The notes below the pieces were generated by a model. The model did not search any database and had not been told where the DNA came from. It saw nothing but the letters and a program-made list of their open reading frames with translations. The position numbers were made by a program, and so were the translations under genes. DNA of 64,000 bases from Collinsella sp. An268 (GTDB lineage Bacteria; Actinomycetota; Coriobacteriia; Coriobacteriales; Coriobacteriaceae): assembly GCF_002159765.1 (NCBI RefSeq), contig NZ_NFJH01000008.1, positions 50,672 to 114,671 on the forward strand. The letters are read 5' to 3'. Of this stretch, positions 1-9,344 are shown piece after piece; the first letter of the stretch is position 1; every line of letters begins with the position of its first letter.

Positions 1-553
1 AGGCATCCGGTCGAATCAGGTCATCCAAGCAGTATTCCCCTCGCGGGATATGGGAAAGGCGTCGATACTCCCTTGCCGCCGCAATGATAGAGGGGGCGTC
101 CCAATATTCCTCAAGATAGTTCGTCCGCTTAATCTCTTTCATGCCTAACTGTTGGGAGCAGTAGTCACTCGGCTTTGTCTTTGACTTTCTTTTGTGCCAG
201 CGTTCCCACTCTCCCTGTCGAATGATCGCAAGGACCTCGATTTCGGGATGCGTAAACGCCGTCACCACGGGGAACCTGTCGGCATACAGCCTTCCAAGCT
301 TAAACGCCTCATGTCGCGAGTCGGCAATGCGCACAAGACATACCGGCCAGTCGAAGTCGAAGTTCAGGAGGTCATTCTGAACGTTCGCCGCCGAAACTCT
401 GCGCACGACATCGACCACCTCGTCCTTAGGAAAACGCAAGGCGTCCGCATCCAACAGCTTTTGGACTATTACTCTTTCCGCGGAGCCCTCGCAAAGGATG
501 ATGGGATGATAATGCCTTTCCACAAGTTGTGTAAGCATATCGTCGCTACCCAT
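1..553 (-). CDS. TOPRIM-like/RloB-like protein, 3' end outside the window
   Basis: An open frame runs from an ATG at 553 down to base 1 without a stop, so at least 184 residues are present and the C-terminus is missing. The N-terminus reads PIILCEGSAERVIVQKLL (about residues 17-34), which resembles the glutamate-containing first strand of TOPRIM domains. An acidic IADSR segment follows near residue 80, then HPEIEVLAII, like the second half of RloB/DUF4276-type proteins. The start overlaps the end of the upstream AAA ATPase gene by 8 bases, so the two are one transcript. ATPase-TOPRIM pairs are typical of phage-defence modules such as PARIS and OLD-like systems. The family call is inference from short motifs; the pairing is seen directly. 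An alternative start is ATG at 538. Confidence 0.6.
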   Translation of the reverse strand, partial: MGSDDMLTQLVERHYHPIILCEGSAERVIVQKLLDADALRFPKDEVVDVVRRVSAANVQNDLLNFDFDWPVCLVRIADSRHEAFKLGRLYADRFPVVTAFTHPEIEVLAIIRQGEWERWHKRKSKTKPSDYCSQQLGMKEIKRTNYLEEYWDAPSIIAAAREYRRLSHIPRGEYCLDDLIRPDA

Positions 554-1727
554 GGGAGACCACCTGCTCCACATGGCCCCTCAATGCCTTTACATCTACG
601 TAACGAGGCGCTGTGCCCTTGATGTAGTTTGCTGCGAACACCTCAGATTTTTTGTTCTCGATGCGTTTCACCTTGGTGGAATACTTCACCACAGTCGACA
701 AGCAATTTGTCCCACGCGCAAGGAAGTACACGTTGTCTTTCCGATGCACATGGTCAAGTACTTGCGGGTAATGCGTGGTGAACACTATCGTGGCACCGTT
801 TGGATTGGTGCTTTTGTTCACAAACAAATCAAGTACCACTTGCACGAGTTGACGATTCAGGTGGTTTTCAATCTCGTCCACAAGCAAATAGCCACCCGTT
901 GTAAGAGCGCTTAGCGCTCGATACACCAGGCTAAGCCCTCGCATCGTTCCCGAAGATAGGACCTCCGCCAAACCTTCGGCAGACAAAAGCAATGGCTCTT
1001 CGTTTTCAAATTGCAGGATAAATGCGCGTCCCGAATCTTGCGGCTCGAGATGAGAAATCCTTGCATCAAAAACCTTCAGAATGCGATCGGTTCCCTCTGT
1101 TGCCTGTCGCAACGTAAATCCCTCTTCGGAGAAAACCGGAAGAGAGGGCCTACCACCGCACTCGTAGCTAATCACCGGAGAGGCGATGGACAGGTTGAAG
1201 CTCGAAACAATAGTCAGATCGAGAAGCGGCTTGCTGCGTTGGTATACGAGCTGTGCCACATCCAGTAGCTCATCCCAAGAAGCGAGATGGGATTTCTTAA
1301 GCAACGAAGATGGAATGGAGAAGATGAGCTCCTCGCCAAACGTAAGCTCCCGGTCGTATCCGCCCGGTGTGAACTCTGGCGTAAGAAGCGTGGACTTGAC
1401 AAGAAAGTACTTCCCCCCTTCCCATACAAGGCAGCGAAGTGTCGAGGGTCCGTTGAACAGGGTGCACAGCGCTGACAATGACTCTGTCCCGCTAATGGAC
1501 CGACCGTTCAACACTCTCGCAGCCAAATCAATGAGGCGCAGCGCGGTCGATTTGCCCGATGCGTTGATGCCTGCAAACGCCAAGATATTGTTGGTATAGA
1601 TCGGTCGCTCAAGCTCTGTTGCCGACGAATCTGACGCGGGAACTCTGTCGGAAGTAAAGAAGTCGAGATCAAAAACTCCGTCTTCGAACATTTTCAAATG
1701 GTCGAAATACATTTTGAGAAGTCTCAT
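546..1727 (-). CDS. AAA family ATPase (AAA15/OLD-like), putative defence ATPase
   Basis: Predicted 393-residue ATPase with an N-terminal MRLLKMYFDHLKMFEDG, the usual opening of AAA15/SMC-like ATPases of bacterial defence loci. Walker A AGINASGKST lies at about residues 52-61, an ABC-type signature LSSGT near 257, Walker B YLLVDEIENHL near 280-290 and a switch histidine in FTTHYPQ near 317. I chose ATG 1727 because GAAAG lies upstream; a TTG at 1736 is also in frame. It is first in a two-gene operon with the overlapping TOPRIM-like gene. A promoter is visible upstream at 1767-1796. Base composition is less GC-rich than that of neighbouring housekeeping genes, in keeping with an acquired cassette. 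A role in abortive infection is inferred from the architecture, not shown. Confidence 0.8.
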   Translation of the reverse strand: MRLLKMYFDHLKMFEDGVFDLDFFTSDRVPASDSSATELERPIYTNNILAFAGINASGKSTALRLIDLAARVLNGRSISGTESLSALCTLFNGPSTLRCLVWEGGKYFLVKSTLLTPEFTPGGYDRELTFGEELIFSIPSSLLKKSHLASWDELLDVAQLVYQRSKPLLDLTIVSSFNLSIASPVISYECGGRPSLPVFSEEGFTLRQATEGTDRILKVFDARISHLEPQDSGRAFILQFENEEPLLLSAEGLAEVLSSGTMRGLSLVYRALSALTTGGYLLVDEIENHLNRQLVQVVLDLFVNKSTNPNGATIVFTTHYPQVLDHVHRKDNVYFLARGTNCLSTVVKYSTKVKRIENKKSEVFAANYIKGTAPRYVDVKALRGHVEQVVSHG

Positions 1728-1766
1728 CGCAACCAACTTTCATTTTCGACCGATATTTTTGTTTAA

Positions 1767-1796
1767 AGTATAACACCAGATGCGACGTAATGACAA
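1767..1796 (-). promoter_or_regulatory. Candidate promoter of the AAA/TOPRIM cassette
   Basis: On the minus strand TTGTCA (1791-1796) and TATACT (1767-1772) are separated by 18 bases and lie about 40 bases upstream of the ATPase start. This is a close match to a housekeeping sigma-70-type promoter. Confidence 0.6.
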
Positions 1797-1832
1797 TGAG
1801 TGACAGGCGAGACGCATCGCCTGAGTAGCAAG

Positions 1833-1858
1833 AAGGCGCCTGCTGGAACAGGCGCCTT
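1833..1858. terminator. Perfect 10-bp hairpin in a divergent intergenic region
   Basis: AAGGCGCCTG and CAGGCGCCTT form a perfect 10-bp stem around a 6-base loop. It looks like an intrinsic terminator stem but has no T-run on either side. It lies upstream of both divergent genes, where a terminator serves neither, so it may be left from an earlier gene arrangement. The rest of 1737-2047 holds the cassette promoter and a TACAAT box at 2007-2012. Confidence 0.5.
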
Positions 1859-2047
1859 AACCACACCGCGCCGCCCGTAGCTCCCTCTAGATCACGGGCC
1901 CGCTGGCAACATCACTATACCGCGCAGTCCGCACCGCTAGTCAACCGATGCCTAAAGATTTCGGCAGCGGTGCTCGCCCCACGCTCCACGCCCAGCGGAC
2001 GTCACGTACAATGACGACAGTGACGCGTCTTGGGGATGGGAGTCGAG

Positions 2048-3964
2048 ATGATCTTTGCCCAGCAGCCTGCGATTCTTCTGCTCGACACCGTAGACGGGCT
2101 CGCCGCATACACCAATGCGGCCCTCGACTTGCGGCGAGACCACTTCAACCTGCAAGACCCTGTCTACGACCCCAACGAGCTTGCGGACGTCCTCGACGAG
2201 CTATGGCAAAACCTCGCCCTTGTGGATGACTTCGTTGCAGATAATCCCATGGGCTTCAGCTCCTACGAGCTCAGCCAGGTGCGCCAGTGGAAGAAGGTGT
2301 ATGTGGGCTACGCTCTCGCCTTCTGCGACGATTGCGGGCGATTGCTCTTAAGCGTCAGCGACCGCTTGGTGGAGCCGTGCGGCATCTCGCGCGAGATGGT
2401 CGACATGCTCTCCCACCGCCCCACCTTCGAAGACCCTCTTGGGCTCAGCATCGCCCTCATTCCGTTTGCGGGTCGCATAACCTACCCTGCCGTCTTCTCA
2501 GAGCTGCCGATGGGCTGGGGTGACGGCATGCGCAAGGCGCTTGCGGAGGAGTTGCGCCATATGGTGGAGACCCAACCGGTCATCTCGGACGCCGCGACCT
2601 TTATTGAGGAGGTGCCCCGCATGCACGCCGAAGAGGCCGAGCACGCCGCGCGCGAGGCGCTAGAGGACCTCGAGTACGAGCTCAACCCGCCCGAGCAGCC
2701 CGTCGGCACACACCGCGGCGTCCTCGCGGGGCTCGACATCAAAGAACGCGAGCGAGCCATCGACATCTATATCGACACGAAACCCTTTGATCTACTCGAC
2801 GAGGAGGGAGCCGAGCCACAACTCCACATCATCACCCTTATGGAGGAGCAGCGCGTTGCAGGCAAGCCCGACCAGCCGCTCGATCGCCTGCTCAGCCGCC
2901 TGCACATGGATCAAGTGCGGCATATCGCGCTGCAACTGCAGGTCCCACACGCACGCGACCTGAAAAAGGCAGAGCTGGTAGAAGCTGCCGTTAAGGCGCT
3001 CGCCGATCCCACGCGCGTTCACGAGGCTCTCTTTGGTCTCAACGAAATGCGGGGCCGGCAACTCAAACGGATTGTGGAGAACGGTTTCTCAATCACGCTT
3101 TCTGTAGACGAGCTCATCGACCGCACAACGCGGCTTCTCCCCTGCCCGCCGTGGTCCTTTGCGTTCAAAACGGGCAAGAGTTACACCTTTGCTGTGCCCG
3201 TCGAGCTGCGCTCGGCGCTTGGATCTGCGCCCCTCGACGAGATTATCGCCAACGGTGAGACCGAGATGCGCATCTGCCGACTCGCCAACATGTACGCGGA
3301 GCTCCGCGGCATCGTTTCTGAGGACGAGCTTATTGACGAGGTCGCCGCGCAGGACCTTGGAACAGGCTATGCCGAGCTTTTCGCCCGACACGGCAAGCGG
3401 CGCGCCGTGGAAGCGCTGCTTAGCGTCAACTTTGAAAGCGACCAGCTCGATTCCGATATTCTGGACGACGGCAAGACGCGCTGGCACATCTTCCACACCC
3501 TCTCCGACGACGCCGGCACCGCGCCCGATGACCCTTGGGCAGCCCCTGCGGTCGTGGAGGCGCCTCTCCCACCCATGCTTCAAAACCTGCTCAAGGCCCG
3601 TGAGAGCAAACCGGTGCGCCACCTAGAGCCCGAGATGGCTGCCTGCAACACGCTCTACGACTGGGAGCTCACGTTGCCGGAGGTGCAGCAACTCATCGGT
3701 TTTCTCGACGCCAACGTGCCCGACGATGCCAATGACTACTTCTACGCCGACAACGTGTACGAGACCCTGGAGGAGATGTCGCGCGGAGGCTATCCGCCGA
3801 ACGCCGTTTTGCAATACGTGAGCGACGAAGAGATCATTCCCGACAAAGCGAGCCTGAAGCCCTTCCTCGACATACTCATGAACTTCCTGAACGCAATGCC
3901 CAACTGGGCAAACAACGGATGGGCGTCGAACGACATCCTGCCGAGCGACGCCCAGATGAGCTAG
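2048..3964 (+). CDS. Uncharacterised 638-aa protein with Rho-N/SAP-like segment
   Basis: The start is ATG 2048, preceded by GGGAG at 5-base spacing; an in-frame TTG at 2030 has no such site. A TACAAT -10-like box lies at 2007-2012. I do not recognise the full-length family. Residues about 283-317 (LHMDQVRHIALQLQVPHARDLKKAELVEAA, given here only as landmarks LHMDQVRHIA and DLKKAELVEA) resemble the Rho N-terminal/SAP-like helix-extension-helix that binds nucleic acid. A cysteine pair CDDC occurs near residue 93. The protein is strongly acidic with no signal peptide or membrane segment, so it is probably cytoplasmic. It is convergent with the DUF3825 gene, 29 bases away. A nucleic-acid-binding role is inference. 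Confidence 0.75.
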   Translation: MIFAQQPAILLLDTVDGLAAYTNAALDLRRDHFNLQDPVYDPNELADVLDELWQNLALVDDFVADNPMGFSSYELSQVRQWKKVYVGYALAFCDDCGRLLLSVSDRLVEPCGISREMVDMLSHRPTFEDPLGLSIALIPFAGRITYPAVFSELPMGWGDGMRKALAEELRHMVETQPVISDAATFIEEVPRMHAEEAEHAAREALEDLEYELNPPEQPVGTHRGVLAGLDIKERERAIDIYIDTKPFDLLDEEGAEPQLHIITLMEEQRVAGKPDQPLDRLLSRLHMDQVRHIALQLQVPHARDLKKAELVEAAVKALADPTRVHEALFGLNEMRGRQLKRIVENGFSITLSVDELIDRTTRLLPCPPWSFAFKTGKSYTFAVPVELRSALGSAPLDEIIANGETEMRICRLANMYAELRGIVSEDELIDEVAAQDLGTGYAELFARHGKRRAVEALLSVNFESDQLDSDILDDGKTRWHIFHTLSDDAGTAPDDPWAAPAVVEAPLPPMLQNLLKARESKPVRHLEPEMAACNTLYDWELTLPEVQQLIGFLDANVPDDANDYFYADNVYETLEEMSRGGYPPNAVLQYVSDEEIIPDKASLKPFLDILMNFLNAMPNWANNGWASNDILPSDAQMS

Positions 3965-3993
3965 CAGAGGCGCAAGACTCACGCAAGCTACGC

Positions 3994-5985
3994 TTACGCC
4001 AAGGTCTCGGCATCGGAAAGCTTGAGCGAGGTGTTGAGCCAGTCGCTGTCCGGCCGACAGATGAGGCGCGCGTTGTTGTAGGCCATACGCATGGTAAGGA
4101 TCGTCTGACCGATGTAGGCGCCCGATTCCATGAGCTCCACCACCAGCGCCACGTCAGGCCTATCGTCCTCTGTCAAATCAAGCGGCAGCAAAAGACTCAT
4201 CGTGTTCTTGGTGGGATAGAACGCCGGCACCGCCGTCTTGAAGTTCCAGTCCACGCGCTTCTGCGCGAGCTCGATGGCATCATCCAGCCGATTGATGAGG
4301 CGCCGCTTGATACGCGGATCATCCTCGATGATCTCTCTGAGCTCGTCAAACGCAAGAATCCGCTCACCCGGATCCTGCGAGGTATACGCCCGCTCGATAA
4401 CGGCAGGCGCCTCGGCGGAAGTCCTCATTTCTTCCAGCAGAAAATCACGTGGCAAACGGTTGATATTGTCGAGCAATATGTGGTCCACGTCACGCCTGAG
4501 CTCGCGGTCGGTATCGAACAGCAGGTCCTCTTTACGCTTGAAATACTGCGGACGGCGCGGCAGCGGATTGAAGGTGGCCACGAGCTTTTTGCCCCATTGG
4601 CGAGACCCCGCCTTGCAAAATGCCTCAAACCGCCACTGCTCACCGAGCGACGAGGGCGAGAAGCACGCGTAAAGCGGCTCATATGTCCGATCGACGAGGC
4701 CTGTATTGAAGGCAGCAATACCCTGTTCCCTATTCTCGAGCACCTTGCCCTCAGCTTGCAGGCGATAGAACGTATAGGTGAGGTAGCTGCGCAAAATGGG
4801 GCGCGCATGCTCGTTTTGCTCATCGTCGAAACTCCAGCGCTCAGGTAAGGCGATGGTAGCAAGCGTGTCGAGCAACTCTGTCATGTTGCCAAGATATGCC
4901 CAATCGGTAAGCGCGTGGCCAGCCACGACCCTTTGTTTGGCGAAGTCGTCCACATAGCAGACAAACCAAGGCTTGGAGCCTGACTTTTCTGGCGCGCGGT
5001 CGCGCTTCAAGGCTACTTCCACAAGTGTGGTCCCATCCGAGCGCAAGATGCTCACGGGAAAGAGCAGCTTGCCTTCATAGCTGCGGACGGTATGGGTGCT
5101 CAACGCTTCTGCCCAGTCGCGGTTGAGAAGCGCGTAAACGTCGATGGGCGCTTTGGCAGCAGAGCGGAGCTTCTCTGTCCAACGCTGCGAAACCCATACA
5201 AGGTCGGTAAAGATGCCACCCGCGCTCGCAACCTCACTCCATAAAGCCTCGGGCACGGGACCAAGCTGATAGTCCTCCGACGCGCGCATGGCCTCGAGCG
5301 CCTCGGGTCGCACAGGCGGCAATGAATCCGCGAACGTGCCCTCGGATGTAGCGCGAGTAACGGGCTCAGCCGTGGATGCGACTTCAGCAATCTGACCGCT
5401 GGCAACCGTATCGGAAGCCGCAGCCTCTGTTGGTACGTCTCCCGTAAGCGCATCCGTTGGCACGGCATGCGCCGCGCCCAGCACTGGTGACGAAACCGCC
5501 GTTGTCAAGGGGGCAGAAGGGACCGTAGCAGCATCTTGCCGTGCAACATCGCGACGCAGGCGCAGACGCTCCACCTGTGGCACATAGGAAAGGTACCACG
5601 GCAAACCGTCTGGCCGCTTGCTCTTAGCGATGGAGACCTCAACTGCATGGCCATTGGCAAGTGGCACGTGGGTCGCAAAGCTCACGGAGCGCTCGTCGTG
5701 CAAGTAGAGAGCGTCCGCAGCAAACGCGCACGCCCAGTCAGCCGCGATGAGCGCGAATGTATTCGATGACGTACCAAAAAGCTGCACCAAACGCTGTCGC
5801 GCCTGAGAGGGGATAAAGACAAAACTCAGAAAATCGGGTGAGAACTGCGCGCGAAACGCCTCGGATACCGGAGCGGCGCGAAACCAGTCTGCCTCGGCAG
5901 CCGCCTCGATGACGGCACGGTCCGCAGCCGTCAACAGCTCGTGCGCATCTGCTGGGGCATCCGCCGCATTATTGTCGTGTCCCAT
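3994..5985 (-). CDS. DUF3825-family protein with internally duplicated N-terminal domain
   Basis: Predicted 663-residue cytoplasmic protein starting at ATG 5985 behind GGGGAGC. Residues about 355-590 (landmarks DWAYLGNMTELL, YTFYRLQAEGKV, AAFNTGLVDRTYEPLYA) match my knowledge of DUF3825, a family of unknown function often linked to RNA- or defence-related proteins. Two copies of an approximately 85-residue domain precede it: residues 52-135 ending WYLSYV and 261-345 ending WFVCYV, each with a Y/FALL..DWA.A core. A low-complexity A/T/V-rich linker (about 145-230) separates them. The gene is monocistronic and convergent with the 2048-3964 gene. The duplication is seen directly; no function can be assigned. 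Confidence 0.8.
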   Translation of the reverse strand: MGHDNNAADAPADAHELLTAADRAVIEAAAEADWFRAAPVSEAFRAQFSPDFLSFVFIPSQARQRLVQLFGTSSNTFALIAADWACAFAADALYLHDERSVSFATHVPLANGHAVEVSIAKSKRPDGLPWYLSYVPQVERLRLRRDVARQDAATVPSAPLTTAVSSPVLGAAHAVPTDALTGDVPTEAAASDTVASGQIAEVASTAEPVTRATSEGTFADSLPPVRPEALEAMRASEDYQLGPVPEALWSEVASAGGIFTDLVWVSQRWTEKLRSAAKAPIDVYALLNRDWAEALSTHTVRSYEGKLLFPVSILRSDGTTLVEVALKRDRAPEKSGSKPWFVCYVDDFAKQRVVAGHALTDWAYLGNMTELLDTLATIALPERWSFDDEQNEHARPILRSYLTYTFYRLQAEGKVLENREQGIAAFNTGLVDRTYEPLYACFSPSSLGEQWRFEAFCKAGSRQWGKKLVATFNPLPRRPQYFKRKEDLLFDTDRELRRDVDHILLDNINRLPRDFLLEEMRTSAEAPAVIERAYTSQDPGERILAFDELREIIEDDPRIKRRLINRLDDAIELAQKRVDWNFKTAVPAFYPTKNTMSLLLPLDLTEDDRPDVALVVELMESGAYIGQTILTMRMAYNNARLICRPDSDWLNTSLKLSDAETLA

Positions 5986-6201
5986 GTGAAGCTCCCCTCG
6001 CTCGCCCTTCCGGTATCCCCATTATGCGGGCATCGAGCGCTACGACCCACGAGGAATCGGCGAGCGCGCGACGCGTGCAACCACTGAGCGCGCTGTCCAA
6101 GAGGCTGTTCGAGCGAGAAGCGATACGAACATGTCATACGCCGCGGAACCGCCAACAACGAGACGACGGTCATCCCGTATTGTGAGGGATCACGGTTCTC
6201 A

Positions 6202-6807
6202 CTAGCAGACGCCCTGCCCCTCGGCCGGGTCAATGAGCTCGACGGGTGTGAGATATGAGCCATCCCAATCGCACACGAGAATCGCCGCATTAGGGATGGG
6301 CTGCGGGTTGTCGAGGCGCGCGAGGTGCTCCTTGCCAGCCGCGAGCAGCGTGAACCAGAGCACGCCGCCGTGGACCGCGGCAAGCACGCGCTCGTGGCCC
6401 TCGCGACCCATAAGTTCGGCCATACACGCTGCCATGCGAGCAGCAGCCTCCTCCTCGGACTCGCCGCCAAACCGCGCGTAGAAGCCCCGCGTGCCGCGCG
6501 GCGGATTGGTGTCCTCGGTAAGCCCCTCAAAGATGCCGTAGTTCTGCTCCTTCAAACCCTTTACGCGCTCGTACGGCGTGCCCGCCAAGCCGAGCTCATC
6601 GAGCACAATCTCGAGCGTGTCGCAGGCGCGCTCGGCGGGAGATGAGTAGAAGTGGTCGAAGGTGATGCTGCGCTCGCGCAGCACTTTGCCAGCAAGGTGG
6701 GCCTGCTTGATACCCACCTCGGTGAGGGGCGAGTCGCACCAACCCTGCTTGCGGCGGAGTGCGTTGAAAAGGGTCTGACCGTGGCGGACGAGGTAGAGCT
6801 GGGACAT
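6202..6807 (-). CDS. Histidine phosphatase family protein (phosphoglycerate mutase-like)
   Basis: The 201-residue product begins MSQLYLVRHGQTLFNA, carrying the RHG phosphohistidine signature at residues 8-10. A second catalytic histidine lies in AAVHGG near residue 160, and SSPAERACDT is the usual second phosphate-contact segment. The start is set by AAGGAGC just upstream of ATG 6807; a longer frame lacks a ribosome site. Length fits the cofactor-dependent phosphoglycerate mutase/GpmB/CobC group, whose members dephosphorylate sugar phosphates or nucleotides; the substrate cannot be read from sequence. Upstream intergenic DNA (6808-6984) holds nothing else I can identify. Confidence 0.85.
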   Translation of the reverse strand: MSQLYLVRHGQTLFNALRRKQGWCDSPLTEVGIKQAHLAGKVLRERSITFDHFYSSPAERACDTLEIVLDELGLAGTPYERVKGLKEQNYGIFEGLTEDTNPPRGTRGFYARFGGESEEEAAARMAACMAELMGREGHERVLAAVHGGVLWFTLLAAGKEHLARLDNPQPIPNAAILVCDWDGSYLTPVELIDPAEGQGVC

Positions 6808-6984
6808 GAGAGCTCCTTGTAGAAGAATCGAGCGGAACGACGATAGGGACGCTGTTGCAAACGGCGGGAACGTCGGCCTGCGCCGCTGACGGCAGCAAGC
6901 AGACGCCACGGGCGGCAATGGGCGGGCGGTATGCCACCACCCGCAGCTCGGCTGTCGTCCGCTTCGAGCTGCATGATACCCGTA

Positions 6985-7605
6985 TCAGGGTGTGAAGCGC
7001 CAGCGGGACCAGTGCTGCGGGCAGCCGAAGACCTCGACCGCCGCTCCTTCTGCCGTGCAATAGCTCTGGATACTCCCCTCGAGTATGAGCGAGAAGCCAG
7101 CACGGCCGAGGTAGGAATAGGTCTCGCCGTTGTCGGACATATGGACGAGCGTGACGGGGCGCCGGGCCTCGCGCGCAAGCTTGTCGAGAAAGCGGGTGAG
7201 CACCGCTGTGTCGAAGGGATTGAAGAGGTAGATGTGGGTGTAGGGCGCGAGGTCCAAATCGAGCACGCTTGCCTGCCGGACCGCGAGGTTGGGACGTGGT
7301 TCCGTCCACGCCTGCGCGATGCGGGCGAGCTCAGGATCGAGCTCGACGCCGGTCGCGAGCGCCGACGGGAAGCGCTCCTGCATATAGGCGAGCACGCGGC
7401 CGCACCCGCAGCCCACGTCGAGCAGGTGGTCACCCGAGCCCAGATGGAGAGGGGCTAGCAACTCGTCCAGCACAAAGTACGGCGTGGGCGTGGGGTCGTG
7501 AGCGCCCTCCTCGGCAAAGCGCGTCGCATGCGGGGCGGCAAGGGACCTGCCTGCGAACGCGATGTCGCGGGCCATGTCTGCCTGAAAGAGCTCATCCCGC
7601 GTCAT
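6985..7605 (-). CDS. Class I SAM-dependent methyltransferase
   Basis: A 206-residue protein with the SAM-binding motif [15 protein letters not shown] (residues about 60-75), an acidic VELDPEL ribose contact, and YLFNPF in the position of the motif IV loop. It starts at ATG 7605, which overlaps the stop of the phosphoesterase gene in an ATGA arrangement, indicating translational coupling. Substrate unknown. The C-terminal part ([21 protein letters not shown]) fits small-molecule or protein methylases that use an N-P-F-type motif, but no closer assignment is justified. Confidence 0.8.
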   Translation of the reverse strand: MTRDELFQADMARDIAFAGRSLAAPHATRFAEEGAHDPTPTPYFVLDELLAPLHLGSGDHLLDVGCGCGRVLAYMQERFPSALATGVELDPELARIAQAWTEPRPNLAVRQASVLDLDLAPYTHIYLFNPFDTAVLTRFLDKLAREARRPVTLVHMSDNGETYSYLGRAGFSLILEGSIQSYCTAEGAAVEVFGCPQHWSRWRFTP

Positions 7606-8351
7606 GCGCGCCCGCTCTCCGCCAACAACTCGTTCACCGAGACGATATCCCGGTAGAGCGCGCGGTGGCGCGTGTCCGGCATAACGTCGGTGTGGTAGTG
7701 GCCAAAGAACCACATGCGGAAGGAGAGGCGGTCCTCGATGTCGTCGAACCACGTTGTAAGGGCGTCGGTCGTAATGCCTTCGGCGAGGGAGTCGGCGGGC
7801 AGCACCGCGGGCAGCCACCGCGTAGCGCAACAATGCGAGATGACGAGGTCCACCTGCCAATCGGCAGCCGCGAGGTTGCGCTCGGCTTCTGCGTACTCGT
7901 CCCACGAGGGGAGCTCCTCGGGAAACCAGCTCCAGCCGGGCGTGCGCCACTCCTTGTCGTGACTATTGGCACCGCCCATAGTGAAGACGCGCCGGGTGGA
8001 ACGCGCGGCTTCTGCGGGCAAATCGAAGACCTGCCCGCGCATGAGGCGGATGATGTTGGGATACTCGGGGTAGACCTGAACCTTGCCGCCCCAACGCTCG
8101 GTCACGGGAAGATCCTCAAGATAGGAATAGCACTCGTGGTTGCCATCGACGTAGAGCGTGGTCCAGGGACGGTTGTTCAGCCAGTCCAGCCAGTAGAGCT
8201 CGTCGTTGGAACCGCTCCACGGCATCCCAAAGTCGCCCGCGATGATAACAGAGTCTTCGCGCGTGAGGAGGCGCCCCTGCGGCCAGCGGCGGTACGAGAG
8301 CTTGGCGATGTCGATACCGCCGTGAATGTCTCCGGTAACCCAGATGGCCAT
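7602..8351 (-). CDS. Metallophosphoesterase
   Basis: The 249-residue product starts [12 protein letters not shown]. It carries the calcineurin-like metal motifs D-x-H (GDIHG, residues 7-11), GDFG, GNHE (YVDGNHE) and GHYHTD near the C-terminus, so a di-metal phosphoesterase fold is complete. GGAGGAG precedes ATG 8351. It is first in a coupled pair with the methyltransferase gene. Such proteins in Firmicutes and Actinobacteria are often phage-like or nucleotide phosphodiesterases; the substrate is not evident. It is divergent from the rubredoxin gene; the 267-base gap holds the rubredoxin promoter candidate. Confidence 0.85.
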   Translation of the reverse strand: MAIWVTGDIHGGIDIAKLSYRRWPQGRLLTREDSVIIAGDFGMPWSGSNDELYWLDWLNNRPWTTLYVDGNHECYSYLEDLPVTERWGGKVQVYPEYPNIIRLMRGQVFDLPAEAARSTRRVFTMGGANSHDKEWRTPGWSWFPEELPSWDEYAEAERNLAAADWQVDLVISHCCATRWLPAVLPADSLAEGITTDALTTWFDDIEDRLSFRMWFFGHYHTDVMPDTRHRALYRDIVSVNELLAESGRA

Positions 8352-8526
8352 ACGCTCCTCCCCTTCTACGGTCCCTGCGCACTGCGCGCTCCGTGTGCCT
8401 CTGCATGCGAGACCCGGGACGCACGCCGCTTGCGGTGCGCACCATTCTACCTGCATACGGTACCTGCACGCGGCAGACGTCGAAAAACCGTTGGGAACGC
8501 CGGGGCAACCGTTGCCGGGTTCGCAC

Positions 8527-8556
8527 TTGACAGGTCGTTACTCTGCCCGGTGCAAT
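8527..8556 (+). promoter_or_regulatory. Candidate promoter of the rubredoxin/ferredoxin operon
   Basis: A perfect TTGACA (8527-8532) is followed after 18 bases by TGCAAT (8551-8556), about 60 bases before the rubredoxin-domain gene. A second -10-like TATAGT lies at 8562-8567. Which is used is not decidable by eye. Confidence 0.45.
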
Positions 8557-8618
8557 CAAGGTATAGTTTTGCGCTCGGCGCGCATAATCCGCCGGGCGCC
8601 ACGGCGGAGGGAGGCCGC

Positions 8619-9344
8619 ATGCGCTACGTTTGCTCCATCTGCGGATACGTCTACGACGAGGAGGTGGAGGGAACGCCCTTCTCGGAGCTTCCCGACACGT
8701 GGACCTGCCCCCTTTGCGGCGCCGCCAAGAGCGCCTTTGAGCCTGAACGCGCGACGGCCGACACGGCGCCCTCGAATGCGCGTGCCGCTGCAGCCGAGAC
8801 CTCGGCCACCGACACGCCACCTGCCCCTGCGGCAGCAGCCACTGCGTCTGCGAGCGCGTCCCTCGACCACGACCTCACCGAACTGCCCGCCGGCGTGCTC
8901 GCTGCCATCTGCTCCAACCTCGCTCGCGGCTGCGAGAAGCAGTACCTCGCCGAGGAGTCCGCGCTCTTTGGCGAGTTCGCGACGTACTTTACCGCGCGCG
9001 CGGCGGCCGAGCCGGGCACCGATGACGCCCGAGCCATCAGCGAACTTGCCGACCGCTTCCAGCGCGACCTCGACGCCGGTTATCCGGCGCTCCGCTCCGC
9101 TGCCGAGGGTGCGGCCGATCGCGGGACACTCCGCATCTGCACGTGGGGCGAGAAGGTGACACGCACCCTGGCCTCGCTTGCCGAGCGGTACCGGCGCGAG
9201 GGGCCCGCAATGCTCGACGGCGCCCGCATCTGGGTCTGCTCGGTATGCGGCTTCACGTTTGTGGGCGAGCGCCCGCCCGCGCTCTGCCCCGTCTGCAAGG
9301 TGCCCGATTGGAAGTTTGACGAGATCCGCGGGAGGGCCGCATGA
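8619..9344 (+). CDS. Double-rubredoxin protein with helical rubrerythrin-like middle
   Basis: The 241-residue protein has an N-terminal rubredoxin domain (C5-SIC8-G and C30-PLC33-G with the W-T before the second pair). A low-complexity linker follows (about 45-85), then a helical middle (about 90-195, landmark [21 protein letters not shown]) and a second rubredoxin-like knuckle pair (CSVCGF and CPVCK) near the C-terminus. The middle and tail resemble rubrerythrin, but the E-x-x-H di-iron motifs of helices B and D are not visible, so peroxidase activity is doubtful. GGAGGGAGG precedes the start. It overlaps the next gene in an ATGATG junction. Likely an electron carrier or oxygen/peroxide-stress redox protein. 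Confidence 0.8.
   Translation: MRYVCSICGYVYDEEVEGTPFSELPDTWTCPLCGAAKSAFEPERATADTAPSNARAAAAETSATDTPPAPAAAATASASASLDHDLTELPAGVLAAICSNLARGCEKQYLAEESALFGEFATYFTARAAAEPGTDDARAISELADRFQRDLDAGYPALRSAAEGAADRGTLRICTWGEKVTRTLASLAERYRREGPAMLDGARIWVCSVCGFTFVGERPPALCPVCKVPDWKFDEIRGRAA

Noticed and set aside
1737..2047. A tRNA or small RNA in the divergent gap
   Set aside because: The GC-rich hairpin at 1833-1858 does not extend into a cloverleaf.
7269..8618. N-terminal extension of the double-rubredoxin protein
   Set aside because: It is antisense to the methyltransferase and phosphoesterase genes; GGAGGGAGG before ATG 8619 sets the start.
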